From Methanohalophilus sp. RSK (GTDB taxonomy: Archaea > Halobacteriota > Methanosarcinia > Methanosarcinales > Methanosarcinaceae), in contig NZ_RDSK01000004.1 in the NCBI RefSeq assembly GCF_003722075.1, forward strand, positions 1 through 46,317: 46,317 bases of DNA, given 5' to 3'. The notes beneath the pieces are model-generated. The model searched no databases, was not told the DNA's origin, and saw only the letters and a list, made by a program, of their open reading frames with translations. Positions within the stretch are counted from its first letter, which is position 1. Every line of letters begins with the position of its first letter. The translations under genes and the position numbers were made by a program. This document shows positions 35,875-43,903 of the stretch, piece by piece.

Positions 35875-36240
35875 TTTCTGTGATTTTAACTACTAATATT
35901 GTTTTTCAGATTTCTCATATATATAGTTATTCCTATTCATTATATTATAATTTAATTGTTTTGAATGTTTTTTTGAAAACGCTATGCTGCAACGTATGTA
36001 TAGTTATAGTTATTTTGTATATGCATTTGATAGTAATTATCTATTTATAATATCTATTCAGCCCGTCTATTTTATTATAATATATAAGTATTATTGCAAT
36101 TGATAATATTTATTTTTTGAAATCAAGCATATATGCTCAAAAAAAAGCAACCAATAAGCGTTTTTTATACTGTATAAAAATATAGATGCATCTGCAAAAT
36201 AATAAGCAAACTTTATATATTAGCATTTAATAATAGAAAT

Positions 36241-36253
36241 GTTTATATATAAT
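36241..36253 (+). promoter_or_regulatory. TATA element of mtaC2B2
   Basis: GTTTATATATAAT predicts a start near 36272, exactly at the first leader hairpin. A second TATA-like run (ACTTTATATATT) lies at about 36209-36220 and would give a start near 36240. Confidence 0.45.
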
Positions 36254-36271
36254 TATATCTCACTTGAATAT

Positions 36272-36351
36272 GAGGTTTGATTAAACCTCGCAATAGATTG
36301 GAGTTGGGCCAATCGCCATCAGGCATTGTCCCTGAATATATTTGAAACAAA
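36272..36351 (+). promoter_or_regulatory. Structured mtaC2 leader with element copy 3 (hairpin plus AT[AC]GATTGGAGT)
   Basis: The hairpin GAGGTTT-GATT-AAACCTC (36272-36289) is followed after three bases by ATAGATTGGAGT (36293-36304). Further on are TCAGG / CCTGA and ATATTTG-AAA-CAAATAT (7-bp stem), then the ribosome binding site GGAAGGAAGT before the ATG at 36370. ATTGG of the motif can also pair with CCAAT seven bases on, giving an alternative fold. Confidence 0.55.
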
Positions 36352-36369
36352 TATGGAAGGAAGTGTAGA

Positions 36370-37140
36370 ATGACCAGTTTGGACGTAGACCCCAGTGAAA
36401 TTCTGGAAAGATATAACGTCAAAATGGAAAAAGCAATGACGCCGGATGACGCGGCAGCAGAACTTTATCCAAAAGACGAGCTGATTCGCCCGATTGCAGA
36501 ATCAATTTATGAAGGCGAAGAAGATGATACAGTAGAGGGCCTTAAGAAAGCAATTGATGCCGGCAAGGATCCAATTGCCTTAATCGATGATGCCCTGATG
36601 GTGGGAATGGGAGTGGTATCAAAACTCTACGATGAAGGTATAATTTTCCTGCCAAATGTAATGATGTCTGCAGATGCAATGCTTGATGGTATTGATTTCT
36701 GTAAATCCCAGGCCAAAGAAGCACCTGTATCCAAAGGTAAGATCGTATGCCACGTTGCAGAAGGTGACGTGCATGACATCGGTAAGTCCATTGTCTCAGC
36801 CCTCCTGAGAGCAAATGGTTTCGATGTGGTAGACCTTGGACGTGATGTACCGGTAGACGAGGTTATTGAAACTGTGAAGAAAGAAAAGCCAATAATGGTG
36901 ACAGGAACTGCCCTTATGACTACCACAATGTACGCTTTCAAAGCTGTCAATGACAGGCTTCTTGAAGCAGGTATTAAAGTTCCATTCCAGTGTGGTGGCG
37001 GTGCTGTAAATCAGGACTTCGTATCTACCTATGAGCTCGGAGTATATGGAGAAGAGGCGGCCGATGCACCAAAGATGGCAGAGGCAATTCTTGCAGGCGC
37101 AGATCTTGGCAAACTCAAGGAACAATTCCATCTACACTGA
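36370..37140 (+). CDS. mtaC: Methanol corrinoid protein MtaC, copy 2
   Basis: Second methanol-specific corrinoid protein (256 residues). The corrinoid motif EGDVHDIGKS carries the cobalt-ligating His at residue 135, near the position known for M. barkeri MtaC. TGTALMTTTM and CGGGAVNQDF complete the B12-binding domain. It differs from copy 1 in its N-terminal helical domain but ends with a similar LKEQFHLH tail. The long structured leader and the strongly preferred codons point to the main, highly expressed pair. mtaB2 follows after 13 bases with its own AGAGGTGA site. Confidence 0.95.
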   Translation: MTSLDVDPSEILERYNVKMEKAMTPDDAAAELYPKDELIRPIAESIYEGEEDDTVEGLKKAIDAGKDPIALIDDALMVGMGVVSKLYDEGIIFLPNVMMSADAMLDGIDFCKSQAKEAPVSKGKIVCHVAEGDVHDIGKSIVSALLRANGFDVVDLGRDVPVDEVIETVKKEKPIMVTGTALMTTTMYAFKAVNDRLLEAGIKVPFQCGGGAVNQDFVSTYELGVYGEEAADAPKMAEAILAGADLGKLKEQFHLH

Positions 37141-37153
37141 AGAGGTGAGCAAA

Positions 37154-38536
37154 ATGACAGTAAACAGATACACCAAGATGGCATATGCCAGCGCAGACGA
37201 TATGATTTTTGGGAACTCTCCCAATCCTGTAAAAGCAGGGCTGGACTTAGAGATTGGTGCCGGTTACACCACACCTGAAGTAAACTATGCACCCAGGCCA
37301 GAAGCCGGTGAGACCAAAGAGAAACTTGTAAAGGAATATGAGCGTATTACCCGTGACATAATGGAAAGGATGGTCCAGGTAGGTTTCCCGGCAGTTGTAC
37401 TGGAAACCGAGCACGTTCAGCAGATGACCAACAATCCAACCTGGGGTGGAGAGGTCGCAAATGCACAGAAAGCCATTATGGAAGATTACCATGATGAATA
37501 CGGCATCAAATGCGCTCTGAGACACACCCCTGGTGACATTCGTGAAGACCGTGATTACCTGCAGCTGAGGGGAGAAAAATACAACACCCTTATGGAATCC
37601 TTCGAGGAAATCGCAGCAAACGGTGCAGATCTCTTATCCATAGAAACTATGGGTGGTAAAGAAGTCTTTGACCGTGCAATTCTGAGAAACGATGTTCCAG
37701 GTATGCTCTTTGCAATTGGTTGCCTGGGTACTATGGATATGGAATACATCTGGCAGGACATTACAAAAATTGCCAAGAAGAACAATGTTGTATCTGCTGG
37801 TGATACTGACTGTGCACAGGCAAACACTGCAATGTTTATTGCAGGTGGACTTCTTGACAAGAACCTGGCCCACACCCTTGCAATAATTGCCAGAGCTATA
37901 TCCGCACCACGTACCCTTGCCGCCTATGAGGCAGGTGCAGTTGGTCCGGGTAAAGACTGTGGTTATGAGAACACTATTGTGAAGGCTATTTCCGGTGTGC
38001 CGATTGCCCAGGAAGGTAAAACCTCCACCTGTGCTCACTCCGATGTAATGGGTAACATTGTAATGCAGTGCTGTGACCTCTGGTCCAATGAATCCGTGGA
38101 ATACCATGGTGAATTCGGTGGTACAACCGTACAGTGCTGGAGTGAATCCCTTGCATATGACTGTGCACTGATGAATGTCTCCCTCCAGACAGGTCAATCC
38201 AAAAACCTCAGGGACATGATGGTCCTCTCCGACAAGTACAGGGACCCACAGGGATACATCCTGGCCTATGACAATGCCTACAAGATTGGTGAAGCAATTG
38301 TCAAGGATTCAGACGACATCTATCTCCGTGCAAAGAACGCTGCTGTAGAGTGTGTGAACCTGCTTGAAAATGCAGATCCCAAACTACAGATGACCAGATT
38401 CGAAAAGAACGCACTTGCTGATGCTAGTGAGGCTCTGGCTGGACTTACTGATGATTCAGATAAGTTCCTTAGTGACTCCCTTGAACAATACAAAGACGAA
38501 GTCAAGGTCTTCAGGCCGGAGAACTACGGTCTCTGA
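37154..38536 (+). CDS. mtaB: Methanol:corrinoid methyltransferase MtaB, copy 2
   Basis: 460-residue zinc methyltransferase, partner of the preceding MtaC. Glu164 (LSIETMGG), Cys220 (CAQANTAMF) and Cys269 (GKDCGYEN) fall at the zinc-ligand positions I recall for the M. barkeri enzyme when counted from the ATG at 37154. This, together with the AGAGGTGA site, rejects an upstream reading from 37031 that would run through the end of mtaC2 in another frame. Codons are strongly biased, more so than in copy 1. Stop TGA, followed by a strong hairpin. Confidence 0.97.
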   Translation: MTVNRYTKMAYASADDMIFGNSPNPVKAGLDLEIGAGYTTPEVNYAPRPEAGETKEKLVKEYERITRDIMERMVQVGFPAVVLETEHVQQMTNNPTWGGEVANAQKAIMEDYHDEYGIKCALRHTPGDIREDRDYLQLRGEKYNTLMESFEEIAANGADLLSIETMGGKEVFDRAILRNDVPGMLFAIGCLGTMDMEYIWQDITKIAKKNNVVSAGDTDCAQANTAMFIAGGLLDKNLAHTLAIIARAISAPRTLAAYEAGAVGPGKDCGYENTIVKAISGVPIAQEGKTSTCAHSDVMGNIVMQCCDLWSNESVEYHGEFGGTTVQCWSESLAYDCALMNVSLQTGQSKNLRDMMVLSDKYRDPQGYILAYDNAYKIGEAIVKDSDDIYLRAKNAAVECVNLLENADPKLQMTRFEKNALADASEALAGLTDDSDKFLSDSLEQYKDEVKVFRPENYGL

Positions 38537-38553
38537 ACAGCAAACATACAGAC

Positions 38554-38621
38554 GTTTAGCTGTGGGCTCCTTTAAGGAGTTCACAGCCCCAATCACCTTG
38601 TAATCTTCTATGTAGCTAAAC
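38554..38621 (+). terminator. Nested hairpins after mtaB2
   Basis: A hairpin GCTGTG...CACAGC (38559-38587) contains an inner CTCC..GGAG stem. An outer repeat GTTTAGCT / AGCTAAAC (38554-38561 and 38614-38621) spans it and shares three bases with it, so two folds compete. A T6 run follows at about 38673-38678. It probably stabilises or ends the abundant mtaC2B2 mRNA. Confidence 0.5.
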
Positions 38622-38631
38622 AAGGAGGGGA

Positions 38632-38639
38632 TATAAAAG
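38632..38639 (+). promoter_or_regulatory. TATA element of the AceTr-family gene
   Basis: TATAAAAG, preceded by purine-rich GGAGGGGA, fits an archaeal core promoter and predicts a start near 38661. The leader to the ATG at 38756 would be about 95 bases. The gene can thus be transcribed independently of mtaC2B2. Confidence 0.45.
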
Positions 38640-38755
38640 CAATGCAATACTTACAACCTCCCTTTACTCCTATTTTTTCAGATTAAGTTAATTGTGAGTT
38701 ATTGTAACTTTTGGTCTGTATCGATCTATTAATTCAAATGATAAAGGTGATATTT

Positions 38756-39352
38756 ATGGAAGGAAATATTCAAATGGTGCAAGCCGAAGTAGCTGATAAA
38801 ACGGCCAACCCTGCACCACTTGGTTTCACTGGACTTGGGCTTTCAGCAGTTTTGCTAAGCCTGACATATGTAGGTTTATTCCCACTTGATTCAATGGTAG
38901 TTTCAATGGCAATCTTCCTGGGAGGATTTGCCCAGGTATTTGCAGGGATAATGGCATGGAAAAAAGGAGATGTCTTTGCCGGAACTGCTTTTAATGCATT
39001 CGGACTTTTCTGGTTCTCACTTGCAGGACTGATTATACTGCAGTCTCTTGGATGGGCCGCTGCTGCTGAACCAATATCAATGGCCACCTATCTCTTCATA
39101 TGGGGTATTTACACTTTTGTGATGCTTATAGGTACCTTGAAAATGTGCAATGGCAGCAAAGCCATACAGTTTGTGTTCCTTACCCTGTTCATCCTGTTCA
39201 TCCTGCTTGCATTTATCAATGCTACAGGAATGACCGGTTTACTTGTTATTGCAGGTATCGATGGACTTCTACTCGGATTTGGTTCACTATATGCAGCTCT
39301 TGCTATGGTACTGAATGAAATTTGTGAGAAACCTGTGGCTCCAGGTATTTAA
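38756..39352 (+). CDS. AceTr/GPR1-FUN34-YaaH family membrane transporter
   Basis: A 198-residue protein with six predicted membrane helices. It carries the family signature NPAPLGFTGLGLSAVLLSL at the start and the GGFAQVFAGIMAWKKGDVFAG and FGLFWFSLAG segments. Members move acetate or succinate with protons. In a methanol island it could take up acetate as carbon source or handle another small molecule. The ATG at 38756 has a perfect AGGTGAT six bases before it and gives the usual length. An upstream ATG at 38711 adds residues unlike the family. Stop TAA. Confidence 0.87.
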   Translation: MEGNIQMVQAEVADKTANPAPLGFTGLGLSAVLLSLTYVGLFPLDSMVVSMAIFLGGFAQVFAGIMAWKKGDVFAGTAFNAFGLFWFSLAGLIILQSLGWAAAAEPISMATYLFIWGIYTFVMLIGTLKMCNGSKAIQFVFLTLFILFILLAFINATGMTGLLVIAGIDGLLLGFGSLYAALAMVLNEICEKPVAPGI

Positions 39353-39400
39353 AGCAACATATTGGGATATACTTATATTATTTATGTTGGAGGAGCAGAA

Positions 39401-40279
39401 ATGTACAGGAAAACCTTGTTGGAAAAATATTTTTTCATTTTTGTTTTCCTGATTTTTTTTATTTCCATACCAAAGATATTGTATGGATATTTTTATGATA
39501 TAATCTATCTGGAGACCAGTGGATATTATTCACTACTAAGAGGATTTTCAATTGTGTTTATTGCTGGTAGTTTTTATGTCACTTCCCTTTCACCCAATTC
39601 CCTGCATCCCTATGGTTATTCTAAATATGCAAAAATGGGTCAGTTTCTGGTAGCTCTTGGAATTGGAATAATTTCTTTGCTTTTAATAGGCCATTCACTG
39701 ATAGCCAAATATAGTTATCACAAAGTTCCGTTTATCGATATATCCGGATATATTATAGTCCTGCTTTCTATCATATTTTATCTTCTGTTAGTTCATTCCA
39801 TGAAAAAGGTCCAATTCCCCTTGCAGGAAGAAAAAAACTATAATAGTTCTGACAATATCAAAAGAGAAGTGGCTTTAACCATTATTACATTAATAGGTCT
39901 GGTAGGTATTGAACATGGATATTTTTTCCTGGATGTTGTCCTTTCAATCTTTTTCTTTTCATTTTTGGTTAAAGAAACCCTTTCTGTAATGTGGGAGAGC
40001 AGCATTTTTTTGAGTGATCGATTTAGCCTGGATGAAAAGCAAATCTGCAATCTTGTAAATTCAATAGATGGGGCCAGCGAATGTCATAATGTAAGGGCAC
40101 ATGGAACTGATTCAGAGCTTTATGTTGACCTGCATGTACGTATGGACCCTAAAATAAAAATCATTCAGACCAAACCAATAGTTGAACAAATAGAATCGTC
40201 CTTAAAAGCAAGTTATTCAGCAGTCAGGGATGTTACTGTACATATTGAACCTAAAAAAAAGAAGGGAGGTTTTACATGA
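39401..40279 (+). CDS. Cation diffusion facilitator-like protein with degenerate metal site
   Basis: A 292-residue membrane protein with about six helices. The C-terminal cytoplasmic domain (NVRAHGTDSELYVDLHVRMD, VTVHIEP) and the loop motif HPYGYSKYAKMGQF are clearly those of cation diffusion facilitators. However, the helix-2 metal-binding segment, normally like ADSxHS, reads LLRGFS, so the usual aspartate is missing. It may not transport zinc or manganese as typical members do. The ATG at 39401 has GGAGGAG before it. The stop overlaps the following gene by ATGA, so the two products are probably used together. Confidence 0.72.
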   Translation: MYRKTLLEKYFFIFVFLIFFISIPKILYGYFYDIIYLETSGYYSLLRGFSIVFIAGSFYVTSLSPNSLHPYGYSKYAKMGQFLVALGIGIISLLLIGHSLIAKYSYHKVPFIDISGYIIVLLSIIFYLLLVHSMKKVQFPLQEEKNYNSSDNIKREVALTIITLIGLVGIEHGYFFLDVVLSIFFFSFLVKETLSVMWESSIFLSDRFSLDEKQICNLVNSIDGASECHNVRAHGTDSELYVDLHVRMDPKIKIIQTKPIVEQIESSLKASYSAVRDVTVHIEPKKKKGGFT

Positions 40280-42201
40280 AATATAGTCTGGGCATAGATG
40301 CCGGGGGAACTTATACTGATGTAGTCATTATTGAAAACAATTCAGGAAAAGTAGTCAGTTCAAACAAGGCACTTACAACATATCCTGATTTACTTGAAGG
40401 CATCGAAAATTCAATTGATGGGCTTGATTTTCAATATCTTGAAGATATTGCAGTGGTTTCTGTCTCTACAACCCTTGCCACAAACACGGTCCTTGAAAAT
40501 ACAGGATATCCTGTAGCACTTATACTGATTGGGGAACACGGAAGTGAAAGGGAAGGTTTTCCTTCCCGGCATATATTTCATGCAAAGGGTGGCCATGATC
40601 ACAAAGGCCTGGAAATGCAGGAACTTGACACAAAATCCATCGAGTCCTTTGTTAAGGGTATAAAGGATAAAGTATCTGCATTTGCGATTTCATCCCATTT
40701 CAGCATACGTAATCCGGATCACGAAATAAAAACAAGAGAACTCATTCAAACAATTGTTGATATGCCAGTTGTTTGTGGTCATGAACTCTCCCAGGACATC
40801 GGAGCTTATGAAAGGGCTGTAACAGCTACACTGAATGCACGGCTTATTCCTGTAATAAAGCAATTTATTGAAACTATAGTTAAAGACATAAGAAGAAGAG
40901 GAATAAGTGCCCGACTTCTGATGCTTAAATGCGATGGCTCTGTAACAGGCATTGAAGATGCGCTCAAAAAACCTATAGAAACCGTATTTTCAGGGCCTGC
41001 TGCAAGTCTTATCGGGGCCTCCCATTTAAGTGGGAGGCATACCTGTATCACAATAGATGTGGGAGGTACAAGTACCGATATTTCTTCTATTTCAAAAGGA
41101 GTGCCTGAACTAAGTGAGTCCGGTGGAATTGTAGGGGGGTGGAAAACCAGAGTACGTGCAATTCATATGGAAACCTCTGCAATGGGAGGAGATAGTGGAA
41201 TCTGGACGCGTAAAGGCGGGCTTTTCATAGGACCCCGGCGTGTAATTCCTCTCTGTCTTGCAGCAGAAATGTACCCGGGATTTTTATCGAAATTAAAAAG
41301 TACTTCCCATCCACAAAGGGACCTTTGTGATGAAAATATCCAGCCAGCCAGATTTTTCGTTAAAAATGGCTCTGGAAAACATGAGTTAAACGCCACTGAA
41401 AGAAAAATACTTGACGTACTTGGCAGTGAACCGATGTCTTACAGGGAACTGACTTCCCTCTCCAGGAGCCACATTTCATCAAATATGCTGGATTCCCTTA
41501 TAAGCAAACGATTTATCCGTGTTATAGGTTTTACTCCGACAGATGTATTACATGTATTGGGAGATTATGAACAATGGAATGTAGAAGCCGCATCAATCGG
41601 GGTTGACATTCTTGCAAGATTTGCTTTTAGCAGTAAATTTGAGATGTGTGCAACACTGAAAGAAAAATTTGCTCTCAATATGGCATATGACCTAATATGT
41701 TTCGCCCTCCCAAATATCGAAAAAGAGAGTATAATGGAGACCCTAACCGGTAATTATCCTACTACTTTTAAAATGAAATTACCTGTAGTTCTTATCGGTG
41801 GCCCTGTAGCCCCCTATGTAAAATCACTTGGAAAAATTGTAGACGCTGACATCATTCTCCCGGACCATGCAGGTGTAGGAAATGCAATTGGGGCCCTATA
41901 TGGTAAAGGAATAAAAAGACTTGAATACCTTATAAGGCCTGCATCTTTATCCGAACCGGATCAGGATTTCCTTGTTTTTTCCCAAAATGGAAGAAAGAGT
42001 TTTAAAACTTATACGCAAGCCTATGATTATTCCATAGATAACGGCAAAAATGTGCTATTCGAATATATGAAAAGTTGTGGTATCAAAAAAGACCAAGTAT
42101 CCTTCAATATAAAGGAGAAGAAAATAATTCCTGAAGGGTGGAAACATCCTCCTATGGAAACACAATTGACAATTATGGGAATAGGTACATCCCCACTTTA
42201 A
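40276..42201 (+). CDS. Hydantoinase/oxoprolinase-like ASKHA protein
   Basis: A 641-residue protein of the HyuA/OplA-like ASKHA family. The phosphate loops are LGIDAGGTYTDVVII at the N-terminus and ITIDVGGTSTDISSI near residue 260, with the family segment ETSAMGGDSGIWTRKGGLF. Residues about 370-425 (ATERKILDVLGSEPMSYREL, then SSNMLDSLISKRFIRV) look like a winged-helix domain inserted before the C-terminal part. The known family hydrolyses cyclic amides using ATP, but methanogen members are uncharacterised. Translational coupling to the degenerate cation-efflux protein is unusual. Stop TAA. Confidence 0.75.
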   Translation: MKYSLGIDAGGTYTDVVIIENNSGKVVSSNKALTTYPDLLEGIENSIDGLDFQYLEDIAVVSVSTTLATNTVLENTGYPVALILIGEHGSEREGFPSRHIFHAKGGHDHKGLEMQELDTKSIESFVKGIKDKVSAFAISSHFSIRNPDHEIKTRELIQTIVDMPVVCGHELSQDIGAYERAVTATLNARLIPVIKQFIETIVKDIRRRGISARLLMLKCDGSVTGIEDALKKPIETVFSGPAASLIGASHLSGRHTCITIDVGGTSTDISSISKGVPELSESGGIVGGWKTRVRAIHMETSAMGGDSGIWTRKGGLFIGPRRVIPLCLAAEMYPGFLSKLKSTSHPQRDLCDENIQPARFFVKNGSGKHELNATERKILDVLGSEPMSYRELTSLSRSHISSNMLDSLISKRFIRVIGFTPTDVLHVLGDYEQWNVEAASIGVDILARFAFSSKFEMCATLKEKFALNMAYDLICFALPNIEKESIMETLTGNYPTTFKMKLPVVLIGGPVAPYVKSLGKIVDADIILPDHAGVGNAIGALYGKGIKRLEYLIRPASLSEPDQDFLVFSQNGRKSFKTYTQAYDYSIDNGKNVLFEYMKSCGIKKDQVSFNIKEKKIIPEGWKHPPMETQLTIMGIGTSPL

Positions 42202-42237
42202 TTTCAGAATGTCGTATCGATGGGAAAAATATCTTTT

Positions 42238-43380
42238 TCAACCTATATAAGTTTTATTTGACCTTATTTTATAATTAACAAAAAGGGTCAGGAAAAGGAG
42301 AATTGCAAAAATCGCAAATATCATTTCCAGTCCTACAAATCCCGACAGGCCTCCTGCAAATAGAGGCATGATTGCAAGACCCCCATAGGTATATGTGCTG
42401 TAGAGGCCCATTGTGATACCTTTGTTCTTACTCATGGATGCCAGCAGTGTTGGCAATCCGACCATCGCAAGTCCCGAACCGGATCCCAGCAATGCAAATC
42501 CTACAAAAGGCAACCATATGGTCGCCAGGGTTCCTGAAGCTGCTACCACAATACCTATATTGATCATTTGTTTTGATTCCATGGATGTATGTGATATCCA
42601 AATGGAAGATACCATTGTACTGATATAGCTTACAGCAATGGCAATTCCCAGTTCAGCTTTGGAAAGCATGCCTGTACTGTAATCAGGATACAATGCAAGT
42701 AAGACACCATTGGTACCTATCAGTACAAAAACGATTATCCAGATACCCATATAAGATTTGTCTACCAGAAATCCAGAGGTTGTGGAGATCTTTTGCCGGA
42801 TTTCAGCAATAATTGGAGATTGTAATTTTTCTTTATTCCGGCCATTTTTGTACAGGTATCCCATTCCCGCAATAAGGGTCAAGAAGGATATAACTGTAAA
42901 AGCCATGATACCATACTTTAAGCCCATGGTAGCCAAAAGACCGCTCAAAGCAACACCTGCAGCAAGTCCTGCGTTTAATAGAAAATTAAATTCTCCCATA
43001 TACTGTTTTCTCTTGCTGAATGAACCAAGGTAAGAAAATGCCGCAGGGAAAAATGCACCACAAGCAGTCCCTTCCATCAATCTTGCAAGGATCAGCAGAT
43101 GAATTTCATTGGTAAAAAGCATTATAGCTCCTGAAAAAAAAGTTAGCACCAGGCTGATTGTCACAAATCTCATAAAGCCATATCTTTCTGCCAGTATTCC
43201 AAAGGGCAGCATCGTAAGCAGAGCTCCTATAAAGTAGGCAGAAAAAAGAAGACTTGACAATTCGACTGCATGATTCCCGGATCCAATTCCTGCAAGTTCA
43301 GGAAGAATAGGTATCACTGCATTGGACAATCCCATTATAGTAAATATCGATAAATAAACAAGTAACCTACCTTTTTCCAT
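42238..43380 (-). CDS. Major facilitator superfamily transporter
   Basis: A 380-residue protein with about 12 membrane helices. It has the MFS loop signature GILAERYGFMRFV between helices 2 and 3 and a central cytoplasmic loop (NGRNKEKLQ). The pattern resembles drug/metabolite efflux members. Substrate unknown. It is convergent with the ASKHA gene, the stops being 36 bases apart. Confidence 0.85.
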   Translation of the reverse strand: MEKGRLLVYLSIFTIMGLSNAVIPILPELAGIGSGNHAVELSSLLFSAYFIGALLTMLPFGILAERYGFMRFVTISLVLTFFSGAIMLFTNEIHLLILARLMEGTACGAFFPAAFSYLGSFSKRKQYMGEFNFLLNAGLAAGVALSGLLATMGLKYGIMAFTVISFLTLIAGMGYLYKNGRNKEKLQSPIIAEIRQKISTTSGFLVDKSYMGIWIIVFVLIGTNGVLLALYPDYSTGMLSKAELGIAIAVSYISTMVSSIWISHTSMESKQMINIGIVVAASGTLATIWLPFVGFALLGSGSGLAMVGLPTLLASMSKNKGITMGLYSTYTYGGLAIMPLFAGGLSGFVGLEMIFAIFAILLFLTLFVNYKIRSNKTYIG

Positions 43381-43538
43381 CCATCTACCGCCTGTTGAAC
43401 TGACTGCATAATGGAAGAGTATATTAATAACAGTTGCTATTGCTATCTGAAAATATTATAACAATTAGAAATCCTCAGAAAAATGAATATCCAAAATGGT
43501 CGGAATATGCTCGAAAAGTTAGGTTAATAAGCCCTTTG

Positions 43539-43760
43539 TCAACGCAGGACCCGGTATTTTCGCAAGAACATCGAAGATTTAAGTACAGAAACGGTCCCAT
43601 TATTACGTTTGACGATATAATCGCCCGCTTTGCCGTTTACGGTTCCTCTCTTTGTTTCCACACTGAAGTCTGTCAACATCTTTAAAGCGTGACCCACCGG
43701 GTTTTTTTTATTTGTTTCCATCATTTCTGAAACTATAGTCTCTTTGCTTAGTTCACTCAT
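43539..43760 (-). CDS. Small uncharacterised protein (73 residues)
   Basis: I do not recognise a family with confidence. The ATG at 43760 is preceded by a strong GGGAGGTTT ribosome binding site, and a TATA-like GGTATATACG lies about 60 bases upstream, so the frame is probably real. The C-terminal half has a short beta-rich stretch, KAGDYIVKRNNGTVSVL, with the PGDYI-like pattern of small single-domain proteins. An opposite-strand frame over it lacks such signals. Function unknown. Confidence 0.6.
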   Translation of the reverse strand: MSELSKETIVSEMMETNKKNPVGHALKMLTDFSVETKRGTVNGKAGDYIVKRNNGTVSVLKSSMFLRKYRVLR

Positions 43761-43903
43761 ATTGAAACCTCCCTAGAATAGACCCGAAAATAATTATGAT
43801 ACTATAACGTATATACCTAACCGATGAATTAAAAATTTTAACTAGCAAATATTCATTAATTTCAAACATTGCATTTATCCCTAAATAAAACCAAGTGATA
43901 TGT

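Larger units (their letters stand above)
35875..36369. other. AT-rich intergenic region with mtaC2 promoter and long leader
   Basis: 495 bases without a coding frame, extremely AT-rich up to about 36240. A T5 run at 35898-35902 may end mtaC1B1 transcription. The last 130 bases hold the TATA elements and a structured leader for mtaC2. Confidence 0.6.

Noticed and set aside
37031-37153. Upstream extension of MtaB2
   Set aside because: It would run through the end of mtaC2 in another frame. Zinc-ligand numbering fits only the ATG at 37154.
37634-38197. 187-residue open frame on the minus strand over mtaB2
   Set aside because: MtaB2 is certain from its zinc ligands. This frame results from strong codon bias in the highly expressed gene.
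43434-43685. 83-residue plus-strand frame opposite the small 73-residue gene
   Set aside because: No ribosome binding site, whereas the minus-strand frame has GGGAGGTTT and a TATA-like element.
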